Source: Streptomyces sp. ASQP_92
GTDB lineage: Bacteria > Actinomycetota > Actinomycetes > Streptomycetales > Streptomycetaceae
DNA: 64,000 nucleotides
Direction of reading: 5' to 3'
Assembly (NCBI RefSeq): GCF_025399895.1
Contig: NZ_JAODUA010000011.1
Coordinates: 186,001 to 250,000 of the forward strand
Part shown: in pieces, positions 8,278-16,220 of the stretch
Numbering within the stretch: position 1 is the first letter of the stretch
Layout of the letters: every line of letters begins with the position of its first letter
Program-made: the position numbers and the translations under genes
Notes under the pieces: generated by a model
The model's database searches: none
Told to the model about the DNA's origin: nothing
The model's input: the letters and a program-made list of their open reading frames with translations, nothing else

Positions 8278-8641
8278 GCGCGCCGCGCGGTGGCGGCGCG
8301 ACCGGGGCTTCGTGACGGCCGAGACGGCGGTGGCGATCCCCGCCCTGGTGGGGTTCGCGCTGGTGCTGCTCTGGGCGCTGATGGCTGCCTCCGCCGAGAT
8401 CCGGTGTGTGGACGCGGCCAGGGCCGGGGCCCGTGCGGTGGCCCGCTCCGAGCCGGAGTCCGTCGCGATGGCGGCGGCCCGGTCGGCGGCGCCGAAGGGG
8501 GCCACGGTCACGGTGCGGAGGGCCGGGGAGCTGTGGCGGGTCCGGGTGGAGTCCGCGACCCCGGGCCCGCGTCACCTGGCCCTGACACTGAGCGCGGAAG
8601 CGGCGGCCCTGGCCGAGGACACGGTGGGGGAGGCCCTGTGA
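8264..8641 (+). CDS. TadE-like minor pilin
   Basis: A 125-aa TadE family pseudopilin. The N-terminal leader RRDRG is followed by FVTAETAVAIPALV, with Glu at +5 after a Gly as in prepilin-type substrates, then one membrane helix and an exported C-terminal domain. It starts 14 bp inside the pilin gene and its stop overlaps the next gene (GTGA). TadE-like proteins are thought to act in pilus priming or assembly. Confidence 0.8.
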   Translation: MCSSERAARWRRDRGFVTAETAVAIPALVGFALVLLWALMAASAEIRCVDAARAGARAVARSEPESVAMAAARSAAPKGATVTVRRAGELWRVRVESATPGPRHLALTLSAEAAALAEDTVGEAL

Positions 8642-9213
8642 GGGGACGGAAGGGAGGCGCTGCGCGCCGGTGGGCGGCGAGCCGGCGCACGCCAATCCGG
8701 TGGGCAGCGAGCCGAGGCATGCCAATCCGCCGGTGGAACCCGAGCCGCTGGATGCCCGGACGGTGGGCGTCGAACCGACGCATGCCGACCCAGGGGCCCG
8801 CGAACCGACGCCCGCCGACCCGATGGAGGCTGAACTGGTCCGTAAACGCGGCCAGTTGTGGCGATCGCGGCTCCGCCACCGTGCTGGTGGCGCTCACCGC
8901 CGCCACGATGTGCGCGGTCTTCGCCGCGGTGCTGTGCCTCGGCCAGGCGGTGGCGGCCCGGCACCGGGCCGGCGGGGCCGCCGACCTGGCCGCCCTCGCG
9001 GCGGCCGACCGGGCCCTGTGGGGCGCGTCGGATGCCTGTGCCAAGGCCGCAGAGGTGGCCACGGCCCAGGGGGCGCGGATGGTGCGCTGTTCAGTGACCG
9101 GGGAGATCGCGGACGTACGGGTGCGGGCGAGGTTCGGCCCGTACGCGCCCAGTGTCAGGGCCCGGGCGGGGCCGCCTCCGGGTCTGCCGGGACTCCCCGC
9201 AGCAGTTCCGTGA
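8638..9213 (+). CDS. TadG-like (Rv3654c-type) pilus-associated protein with repeat-expanded N-terminus
   Basis: A 191-aa protein starting with GTG at 8638, overlapping the tadE stop. The family core (about residues 75-191) has a membrane helix around TVLVALTAATMCAVFA, then the characteristic RHRAGGAADLAALAAADRA segment and a C-terminal stretch ending ARAGPPPG. Before it is an unusual ~70-residue Trp/Arg/Pro-rich stretch encoded by imperfect ~30-bp tandem repeats (8668-8825) that I do not expect in the family. No +5 Glu follows the Gly of GDRGSATVL, so prepilin processing is doubtful. Its last 59 bp overlap the convergent helicase gene. Confidence 0.75.
   Translation: MRGRKGGAARRWAASRRTPIRWAASRGMPIRRWNPSRWMPGRWASNRRMPTQGPANRRPPTRWRLNWSVNAASCGDRGSATVLVALTAATMCAVFAAVLCLGQAVAARHRAGGAADLAALAAADRALWGASDACAKAAEVATAQGARMVRCSVTGEIADVRVRARFGPYAPSVRARAGPPPGLPGLPAAVP
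8668..8825. repeat. ~30-bp imperfect tandem repeats inside the tadG-like gene
   Basis: Units resemble GGTGGGC(G/A)(G/T)CGA(G/A)CCG..GCA(T/C)GCC(A)ATCC. At least four recognisable copies occur at about 8668, 8698, 8760 and 8791. They are read in frame as RWAASR-x-x-P-like peptides. A unit length near a multiple of three keeps the frame open. Confidence 0.65.
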
Positions 9214-11632
9214 GGAGGCGGACGGCGCCCCGCTTGTGCAGGGGGTCGTTGCCGTTGCCGCACTTGGGCGACTGGATGCAGGACGGGCAGCCGCCCTCGC
9301 ACTCGCAGGACGCGATCGCCTCGCGGGTCGCGGTGAGCCAGCGTGCCGCGGTGTGGAAGGCGCGCTCGGCGAATCCGGCGCCGCCCGGGTTGCCGTCGTA
9401 CACGAAGACCGTCGGCAGCAGGGTGTCCGGGTGGAGCGGGACGGAGACGCCACCGATGTCCCAGCGGTCGCAGGTGGCGAAGAGCGGGAGCATCCCGATG
9501 GAGGCGTGCTCGGCGGCGTGCAGGGCGCCGCCGAGGATCTCCGGGTTGACGCGGGCGGCGTCGAGCTGGTCCTCGGTGACCGTCCACCACACGGCCTTGG
9601 TGCGCAGGGTGCGGGGCGGCAGATCGAGTTTGGTCTCGCCGAGCACCTCCCCGGTGATCAGTTTGCGGCGCAGAAAGGAGACGACCTGGTTGGTGACCTC
9701 GACGGAGCCGTAGCAGAGGCGGCCGGCTCCCCACGGAATCTCGGTGTCGGTGGCGAGTATGGAGATGGAGGTGGTGTCCCTGGCGACGGTCGAATAGGGC
9801 GGGCTGGCCTCTTCGACGAGGGCGGCGGAGTCCTCCAGGTCCAGGTGCTTCACCAGGTACGTACGGCCCTGGTGGAGGTGGACGGCGCCGTCGTGGACGG
9901 CGGTGTGGGCGGCGGACGCGTCGACCGTGCCGAGCAGCCGTCCCGTCGAGGCCTCGACGACCTGGACCGGGCGGCCGCCACCGCCCCGGATGTCGGTGAG
10001 GTCGGCGGCCCGCTCGCGGCGGGTCCAGAACCATCCGTTGCTGCGGCGCCGGAGCAGCCCGGCCCGCTCCAGCTGCGGCATGAGGTCGGGGCTCGCGGGC
10101 CCGAACAGTTCCAGGTCGGCCTCGGTGAGCGGGAGTTCGGCGGCCGCCGCGCAGAGATGGGGAGCCAGGACGTACGGATTGTCCGGGTCGAGCACGGTGG
10201 ACTCGACGGGCTGCTGGAACAGCGCCTCGGGGTGGTGGACGAGGTAGGTGTCCAGCGGGTCGTCGCGGGCGATCAGGACGGCCAGGGCGCCCTCGCCCGA
10301 GCGACCGGCCCGGCCGGCCTGCTGCCACAGCGAGGCGCGGGTGCCGGGGTAGCCCGCGATCAGGACGGCGTCGAGGCCGGAGACGTCGATGCCGAGTTCC
10401 AGGGCGGTGGTGGCGGCGAGCCCCAGGAGCTCGCCGGAGTGCAGGGCCTGCTCCAGGGCTCGGCGTTCCTCGGGCAGGTAGCCCCCTCGGTAGGCCGCGA
10501 CACGCCGGGCGAGGGTTCGGTCGACCTCGTAAAGGCGCTCCTGGGCGATGACCGAGATCAGCTCGGCGCCGCGCCGGGAGCGGACGAAGGCGACCGTGCG
10601 GACGCCCTGCACGGCCAGATCGGTGAGGAGGTCGGCGGTTTCGGCGATGGCGGTGCGGCGCACGGGGGCGCCCTTCTCGCCGGGCAGGTCGGTGAGCGGG
10701 GGCTCCCACAGCGCGAAGACCAGTTCGCCGCGCGGGGAGGCGTCGTCGGCGACCTCGACGACGGGCAGGCCGGTCAGGCGTCCCGCGGCGACGGCCGGCT
10801 CGGCGGCCGTGGCCGAGGCGAGCAGGAAGACCGGGTCGGCGCCGTAGCGGGCGCACAGGCGCCGCAGCCGCCGAAGGACCTGGGCGACATGGGAGCCGAA
10901 GACGCCCCGGTAGGTGTGGCACTCGTCGATGACGACATAGCGCAGGGAGCGCAGGAAGGAGGACCACCTGGGGTGGGAGGGCAGGATGCCCAGGTGCAGC
11001 ATGTCCGGATTGGTGAGGACGTAGTTGGCGTACTGGCGCACCCACTCGCGTTCCTCGACCGGGGTGTCGCCGTCGTACACGGCGGGCCGGATCGCGTTGC
11101 CCAGCGGGGCCGTGAGGGCCTTCACGGAGCGGCGCTGGTCGGCGGCGAGGGCCTTGGTGGGGGCGAGGTAGAGGGCGGTCGCGCCGCGCCCGTTCGGGGC
11201 CTCGGAGCCGTCCAGGAGGGTGCTGAGGACGGGCGCCAGGTAGGCCAGCGACTTGCCGGATGCGGTGCCGGTGGCGATCACCACCGACTCGCCGTTCAGG
11301 GCGTGCTCGGCGGCGGTGGCCTGGTGGGCCCAGGGATGCTCCACGCCGGCGGCCTGGATGGCGTTGATCACTTCCGGACGGATGAGGTGCGGCCAGACTG
11401 CATGACGGCCCTCACGTGGGGGCAAGTGCTCCGTATGAGTGATGCGCGCAGCCCGGCCTGCCCCCGTGGCGAGCCGGTCGAGGACCGTGCCGGGGTCGGG
11501 TCGTTCACCCGTGCTGTCGGCGGGTGTTCTGGGGCGGTGATTCCTGGCCATCGGCACCGAGTGTGTCACTGGCGTAGCGGACAATGGTCCCAAGGCGTCG
11601 TGCATGGCTGCTGGTAAGTGATTGAATGCCAT
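9155..11632 (-). CDS. MrfA/Rv3649-type DEAD/DEAH helicase with DUF1998
   Basis: An 825-aa superfamily 2 helicase. Walker A is ATGTASGKS near residue 120, motif II is DECH, motif III is ASAT, and motif VI is QQAGRAGRSG. The C-terminal DUF1998 region carries a four-cysteine cluster CECEGGCPSC...KC near residue 790. The family includes B. subtilis MrfA, which acts in repair of mitomycin-type DNA damage; this role is inferred. The start is the first ATG (11632); internal ATGs at 11605 and 11551 remain possible. Its 3' end overlaps the tadG-like gene and its 5' end faces bldG. Confidence 0.85.
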   Translation of the reverse strand: MAFNHLPAAMHDALGPLSATPVTHSVPMARNHRPRTPADSTGERPDPGTVLDRLATGAGRAARITHTEHLPPREGRHAVWPHLIRPEVINAIQAAGVEHPWAHQATAAEHALNGESVVIATGTASGKSLAYLAPVLSTLLDGSEAPNGRGATALYLAPTKALAADQRRSVKALTAPLGNAIRPAVYDGDTPVEEREWVRQYANYVLTNPDMLHLGILPSHPRWSSFLRSLRYVVIDECHTYRGVFGSHVAQVLRRLRRLCARYGADPVFLLASATAAEPAVAAGRLTGLPVVEVADDASPRGELVFALWEPPLTDLPGEKGAPVRRTAIAETADLLTDLAVQGVRTVAFVRSRRGAELISVIAQERLYEVDRTLARRVAAYRGGYLPEERRALEQALHSGELLGLAATTALELGIDVSGLDAVLIAGYPGTRASLWQQAGRAGRSGEGALAVLIARDDPLDTYLVHHPEALFQQPVESTVLDPDNPYVLAPHLCAAAAELPLTEADLELFGPASPDLMPQLERAGLLRRRSNGWFWTRRERAADLTDIRGGGGRPVQVVEASTGRLLGTVDASAAHTAVHDGAVHLHQGRTYLVKHLDLEDSAALVEEASPPYSTVARDTTSISILATDTEIPWGAGRLCYGSVEVTNQVVSFLRRKLITGEVLGETKLDLPPRTLRTKAVWWTVTEDQLDAARVNPEILGGALHAAEHASIGMLPLFATCDRWDIGGVSVPLHPDTLLPTVFVYDGNPGGAGFAERAFHTAARWLTATREAIASCECEGGCPSCIQSPKCGNGNDPLHKRGAVRLLTELLRGVPADPEAAPPGP

Positions 11633-11711
11633 CGCGGCTGGCGATCCGTTCTCTGGCTCCGCCGGGGAGACTCAGGGGGCGGCCGCTCGATAGCAAGGTG
11701 CTGGAGGATCC

Positions 11712-12065
11712 GTGGACCTGTCCCTGTCGACTCGCAATGTGTCCGGCCCTGGTGGCGACCGTACGGTCGTCGAGGTCGGTGGCGAGATTGATGTGTATAC
11801 CGCGCCCAAGCTGCGCGAGCAGTTGGTCGAGTTGGTGAACGACGGCAGCTACCACCTGGTTGTCGACATGGAGGGCGTGGACTTCCTCGACTCCACCGGC
11901 CTGGGTGTGCTTGTCGGCGGGCTCAAGCGCGTGCGCGCGCATGAGGGCTCGTTGCGCCTGGTCTGCAACCAGGAGCGCATTTTGAAGATCTTCCGGATCA
12001 CGGGGCTCACCAAGGTGTTCCCGATCCACGGCTCGGTCGACGAGGCAGTCAACGCGACCGACTGA
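11712..12065 (+). CDS. bldG: Anti-anti-sigma factor BldG
   Basis: A 117-aa STAS-domain anti-sigma factor antagonist, nearly identical to what I recall of S. coelicolor BldG (SCO3549), which controls aerial hyphae formation, antibiotic production and stress response. The phospho-acceptor serine lies in FLDSTGLGVL (Ser61 here). When dephosphorylated, such proteins sequester anti-sigma kinases. It starts with GTG at 11712, preceded by GGAGGATCC. The anti-sigma gene follows after 105 bp, giving the known bldG-orf3 pair, which can be read as one operon. Confidence 0.95.
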   Translation: MDLSLSTRNVSGPGGDRTVVEVGGEIDVYTAPKLREQLVELVNDGSYHLVVDMEGVDFLDSTGLGVLVGGLKRVRAHEGSLRLVCNQERILKIFRITGLTKVFPIHGSVDEAVNATD

Positions 12066-12170
12066 CGGCGGCCGTCCTTCGACGGCTCCGGAGGAAGGAC
12101 AGGGGCGCCGGGCGGCACTGTGGCCCGGGGCCCCTGAGATGTTCGCCCGTACGTTCGAGGGGGATCGCCA

Positions 12171-12617
12171 ATGGCCACCGTTGAACTCCGTTTCAGTGCC
12201 CAGCCCGAGCACGTCAGGACGGCTCGTCTCGTGGCGGCCGCCGTGGCGCGCCGGGCCGGGGTCGACGAGGCAGTGCTCGACGAGGTCAGACTCGCCGTCG
12301 GTGAGGCGTGCAGCCGTGCTGTCGGGCTGCACCGCTCGCACGGCGTCGATGCCCCCGTTCACGTCGTCCTGACCGAGGAGGAGAAGCTGTTCTCCATCGA
12401 GGTCGGTGACGCGGTGCCGGGTTCGGGCGGCGGCGCCGCGGCGGTGCCGGGCGTGCGCGGTTCGGCGCCCGAGGGCGACCTCGATGACGGCGCGGAGGAC
12501 GAAATGGGCCTCGCCGTCATCAGCGGGCTTGTGGACGATGTGGAGGTCACCTCCGGCGACGTCGGCGGTGTCATCCGGATGACCTGGCCGACCACACCGG
12601 CCACGACGCTTCCCTGA
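12171..12617 (+). CDS. RsbW-like anti-sigma factor (BldG partner)
   Basis: A 148-aa GHKL/HATPase_c protein of the RsbW/SpoIIAB type. The N-box is EVRLAVGEACSRAV and the G-box region GDAVPG precedes an Ala/Gly/acidic insertion, followed by MGLAVISGLVDDVEV. It is the homologue of SCO3548, reported to pair with BldG. It probably binds sigma factors of the SigB/SigH class and phosphorylates STAS antagonists. The rho-independent terminator just downstream ends the bldG transcript. Confidence 0.88.
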   Translation: MATVELRFSAQPEHVRTARLVAAAVARRAGVDEAVLDEVRLAVGEACSRAVGLHRSHGVDAPVHVVLTEEEKLFSIEVGDAVPGSGGGAAAVPGVRGSAPEGDLDDGAEDEMGLAVISGLVDDVEVTSGDVGGVIRMTWPTTPATTLP

Positions 12618-12642
12618 TCCACTTCTTTTTGATATTGAGACG

Positions 12643-12666
12643 GGCCCTGCTGAGCAGGGCCTTTTT
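12643..12666 (+). terminator. Rho-independent terminator of the bldG operon
   Basis: GGCCCTGC (12643-12650), loop TGA, GCAGGGCC (12654-12661), then five T residues. This is a textbook intrinsic terminator. Confidence 0.9.
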
Positions 12667-12878
12667 CATTTCTTGATCCAAAATTTCTGGCTCACGTCTA
12701 GATCGTCGATCACGCGTCAATGCTTTTGCCCCATTACCGCTTTCGGGGGCTCTTTCGTGACCGGATCTCTCTCTGATGAGCCAACGAAGGTCAATTCCAT
12801 TTGCGGCGCCCTGTTTTGATCGTGTCCCGCTACCTACAATCCGTCCACATCTTGAGCTCTGAGCGTCAAGGAGGACGA

Positions 12879-15272
12879 ATGGCGGGGCTCTTCAACCCAA
12901 CGGAACTCGACCACCCCACATCCCTGGCTGCCGCGGTCCTGACCGACGGCAACCGGCTGATCGTGATCGTCATCGCGGCTGTCGCGCTGGCGGCCCTGAT
13001 CGTCGCGCAATTGCTGGTGCGCCAGGTCCTCGCCGCGGGCGAGGGCACCGATTCGATGAAGAAGATCGCGGCAGCCGTACAGGAAGGCGCCAATGCCTAT
13101 CTGACCCGGCAGCTTCGCACCCTCGGCATCTTTGCCGTCGTGGTGTTCTTCCTGCTGTTCCTGCTGCCGTCCGACAACTGGTCGCAGCGCGTAGGCCGTT
13201 CCGTGTTCTTCCTGATCGGCGCCGTCTTCTCGGCGACGACGGGATACGTCGGGATGCGTCTCGCCGTGCGCGCGAATGTGCGTGTCGCGGCGGCCGCCCG
13301 AGAGGCGACTCCCGCCGAAGGCGAACCCCAAAAAGATCTCACCACGGTCTCCCACAAGGCGATGAAGATCGCTTTCCGCACGGGTGGCGTCGTCGGCATG
13401 TTCACGGTGGGCCTCGGCCTGCTCGGTGCCTCCGTCGTCGTGCTCGTGTACGCGGCCGACGCGCCCAAGGTCCTGGAGGGCTTCGGGCTCGGGGCCGCGC
13501 TGATCGCGATGTTCATGCGTGTCGGCGGCGGCATCTTCACCAAGGCCGCCGACGTCGGCGCCGACCTGGTCGGCAAGGTCGAGCAGGGCATCCCCGAGGA
13601 CGACCCGCGCAACGCCGCCACCATCGCGGACAACGTGGGCGACAACGTCGGCGACTGCGCCGGCATGGCAGCCGACCTGTTCGAGTCCTACGCCGTGACC
13701 CTGGTCGCGGCGCTGATCCTCGGCAAGGCGGCGTTCGGCGACTCGGGCCTCGCCTTCCCGCTGATCGTCCCGGCGATCGGCGTGGTCACCGCGATGATCG
13801 GTATCTTCGCGGTCGCCCCGCGGCGCGCCGACCGCAGCGGAATGTCGGCCATCAACCGCGGCTTCTTCATCTCGGCGGTGATCTCGCTGGCCATGGTGGC
13901 CGTCGCGGTCTTCGTCTATCTGCCGTCCACCTACGCCCAGTTGAACGGCGTCACGGACGAGGTGATCAAGACGCATGACGGCAACCCGCGGATCCTCGCT
14001 CTGGTCGCCGTCGCCATCGGCATCGTCCTCGCGGCGCTGATCCAGCAGCTGACGGGGTACTTCACCGAGACGACCCGGCGCCCCGTCAAGGACATCGGCA
14101 GGTCCTCGCTCACCGGGGCCGCCACCGTCGTCCTGGCCGGTATCTCCATCGGCCTCGAATCGGCCGTCTACACCGCCCTGTTGATCGGTCTCGGCGTGTA
14201 CGGGGCCTTCCTGCTCGGCGGTACCTCGGTCATGCTCGCGCTGTTCGCGGTGGCCCTGGCCGGCACCGGCCTGCTGACCACCGTCGGCGTGATCGTCGCC
14301 ATGGACACCTTCGGCCCGGTCTCCGACAACGCCCAGGGCATCGCGGAGATGTCCGGCGACGTCACGGGAGCGGGCGCCCAGGTGCTCACCGACCTGGACG
14401 CCGTGGGCAACACCACCAAGGCCATCACCAAGGGCATCGCCATCGCCACGGCCGTCCTCGCGGCCTCGGCGCTCTACGGCTCCTTCAAGGACGCCATCGG
14501 GACGGCCGTCAACGACGTCCACGCCAAGGCCGGCGAACTGACCTTGAGCATGGACATCTCACAGCCCAACAACCTGGTCGGGCTGATGCTGGGCGCGGCG
14601 GTCGTGTTCCTCTTCTCGGGGCTCGCGATCAACGCCGTGTCCCGCTCCGCGGGGGCCGTGGTCTTCGAGGTGCGGCGGCAGTTCCGCGAACACCCCGGGA
14701 TCATGGACTACACCGAGCAGCCGGAATACGGGCGAGTCGTCGACATCTGTACGAAGGACGCGCTGCGCGAACTGGCCACCCCCGGCCTGCTCGCGGTGCT
14801 CGCGCCCATCGCGGTCGGCTTCACGCTCGGCGTCGGCGCGCTCGGCTCGTACCTGGCCGGTGCGATCGGCACCGGGACCCTGATGGCGGTGTTCCTCGCC
14901 AACTCGGGCGGTGCTTGGGACAACGCCAAGAAGCTGGTCGAGGACGGCCACTTCGGCGGCAAGGGCAGTGACGCCCATGCCGCCACCGTCATCGGCGACA
15001 CCGTCGGCGACCCCTTCAAGGACACGGCGGGCCCCGCGATCAACCCGCTGCTCAAGGTGATGAACCTGGTGGCGCTCCTGATCGCGCCGGCCATCGTCAA
15101 GTTCAGCTACGGCGACGACGCGAACCCGGCCGTCCGCGGGATCGTGGCGGGGCTCGCGATCCTGGTCATCATCGGCGCGGTGTACGTGTCGAAGCGGCGC
15201 AGCGTGGCCGTGGGTGACGAAGGCACCAACGAGCGGGTGGCGAAGCCGGCGGACCCGGCGGTGGTTTCGTAA
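12879..15272 (+). CDS. hppA: H+-translocating membrane pyrophosphatase, K+-independent type
   Basis: A 797-aa membrane pyrophosphatase that couples PPi hydrolysis to proton export, with about 16 hydrophobic segments. The catalytic signature DVGADLVGKVE is present near residue 225, followed by the acidic DNVGDNVGDCAG loop, and a second acidic region DTVGDPFKDT lies near the C-terminus. The segment GNTTKAITKG carries Lys where K+-dependent enzymes have Ala, indicating the K+-independent H+-pumping class. The ATG at 12879 has a strong AAGGAGG site; an open extension 26 codons upstream lacks support. It is monocistronic between two terminators. Confidence 0.95.
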   Translation: MAGLFNPTELDHPTSLAAAVLTDGNRLIVIVIAAVALAALIVAQLLVRQVLAAGEGTDSMKKIAAAVQEGANAYLTRQLRTLGIFAVVVFFLLFLLPSDNWSQRVGRSVFFLIGAVFSATTGYVGMRLAVRANVRVAAAAREATPAEGEPQKDLTTVSHKAMKIAFRTGGVVGMFTVGLGLLGASVVVLVYAADAPKVLEGFGLGAALIAMFMRVGGGIFTKAADVGADLVGKVEQGIPEDDPRNAATIADNVGDNVGDCAGMAADLFESYAVTLVAALILGKAAFGDSGLAFPLIVPAIGVVTAMIGIFAVAPRRADRSGMSAINRGFFISAVISLAMVAVAVFVYLPSTYAQLNGVTDEVIKTHDGNPRILALVAVAIGIVLAALIQQLTGYFTETTRRPVKDIGRSSLTGAATVVLAGISIGLESAVYTALLIGLGVYGAFLLGGTSVMLALFAVALAGTGLLTTVGVIVAMDTFGPVSDNAQGIAEMSGDVTGAGAQVLTDLDAVGNTTKAITKGIAIATAVLAASALYGSFKDAIGTAVNDVHAKAGELTLSMDISQPNNLVGLMLGAAVVFLFSGLAINAVSRSAGAVVFEVRRQFREHPGIMDYTEQPEYGRVVDICTKDALRELATPGLLAVLAPIAVGFTLGVGALGSYLAGAIGTGTLMAVFLANSGGAWDNAKKLVEDGHFGGKGSDAHAATVIGDTVGDPFKDTAGPAINPLLKVMNLVALLIAPAIVKFSYGDDANPAVRGIVAGLAILVIIGAVYVSKRRSVAVGDEGTNERVAKPADPAVVS

Positions 15273-15290
15273 CCGTCAACAACCAAAGGG

Positions 15291-15329
15291 CGGGCGGGCG
15301 GTGGGGTTTGACACACCGTCCGCCCGTTT
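15291..15329 (+). terminator. Terminator after hppA
   Basis: A 13-bp near-perfect stem (15291-15303 with 15314-15326, one mismatch) with a 10-nt loop is followed by TTT. Confidence 0.75.
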
Positions 15330-15439
15330 CGCTTGGTGCAAATGGCTGCAATAGGGGGCAGATCACACGGACGGCAAGCGATTGTCGCCCACTTGGCGTG
15401 TATGTTCCGGGGCCGAGAGCCTTGGAAGGGACCAAACCG

Positions 15440-16126
15440 GTGAACAAGAAGCTTGCGGCCGCACTGTCCGGCGGTGCGGTACTGATCCTGACGCTGTCGG
15501 GCTGCAGCGACGACTCCAGCAAGAAGGTCGACGATTGGGCGAAGACCTTCTGCAACACGGCCCAGCCCCAGTTCAAGAAGATCACCGACGCCAACGCCGC
15601 GATCCAGGCGCAGACGCGAGACGACAGCAAGCCGGCCGAGGTGCAGAAGACCGACTCGGCCGCCTTCCAGCAGATCTCGGACGCCTACAAGGCGCTGGGC
15701 GCAGCCGTCGACAAGGCCGGTGCTCCGCCGGTCAAGGACGGCGCCACCACCCAGCAGGAGGCCGTCAAGGAGCTGAACGCCTCCTCCGTGGCGTACGGGA
15801 ACCTCAAGAAGAAGGTCGACGCGCTCAACGCCGGGGACCAGGCGGCGTTCGCCAAGGGCCTGGAGGACATCGCGACCGAGCTCGGCAAGATCAGCTCGAC
15901 GGGTGACGCGTCCCTGAAGAAGCTGGAGTCCGGCGACGTCGGCAAGGCCATGCAGAAGCAGCCCGGCTGCCAGAAGCAGACGCCCTCTTCCCCCGCGCCC
16001 TCGGGCTCGGGTGCGGGCGCGCCGGCCGACAAGTCGGCCTCGCCCTCGGGTTCCGCCTCGCCCTCGGGTTCCGCCTCGCCTTCCGGTTCCGCGTCGCCCT
16101 CGGCCGCGCAGAGCGCCAAGTCGTAA
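15440..16126 (+). CDS. Small secreted lipoprotein
   Basis: A 228-aa lipoprotein of unknown function. A GTG start at 15440 gives a basic N-terminus, a hydrophobic core and the lipobox LSGC (Cys about residue 23). The mature part is a charged helical domain with a Cys pair (CNTAQ near the N-terminus, GCQKQ near 177) that may form a disulfide. The tail is a low-complexity Ser/Pro/Gly linker built on SASPSG repeats. The homologue near hppA in S. coelicolor is also annotated as a lipoprotein. Confidence 0.8.
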   Translation: MNKKLAAALSGGAVLILTLSGCSDDSSKKVDDWAKTFCNTAQPQFKKITDANAAIQAQTRDDSKPAEVQKTDSAAFQQISDAYKALGAAVDKAGAPPVKDGATTQQEAVKELNASSVAYGNLKKKVDALNAGDQAAFAKGLEDIATELGKISSTGDASLKKLESGDVGKAMQKQPGCQKQTPSSPAPSGSGAGAPADKSASPSGSASPSGSASPSGSASPSAAQSAKS

Positions 16127-16143
16127 CCTCCGCGCGCCATCGA

Positions 16144-16179
16144 CCGCGGCCCGGCTCCCTCGTGGGGGCCGGGCCGCGG
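16144..16179. terminator. Hairpin after the lipoprotein gene
   Basis: A perfect 12-bp stem CCGCGGCCCGGC (16144-16155) pairs with 16168-16179, with a 12-nt loop and no T-run. It is a typical GC-rich Streptomyces terminator shape. Confidence 0.6.
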
Positions 16180-16220
16180 CCGTGAGGGGGATTGTCAGAG
16201 GCAGCGGCGACAATGGCGGG

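Noticed and set aside
12834..14522. 562-codon frame antisense to hppA
   Set aside because: Asp/Gly/Arg-rich shadow of a strongly conserved gene.
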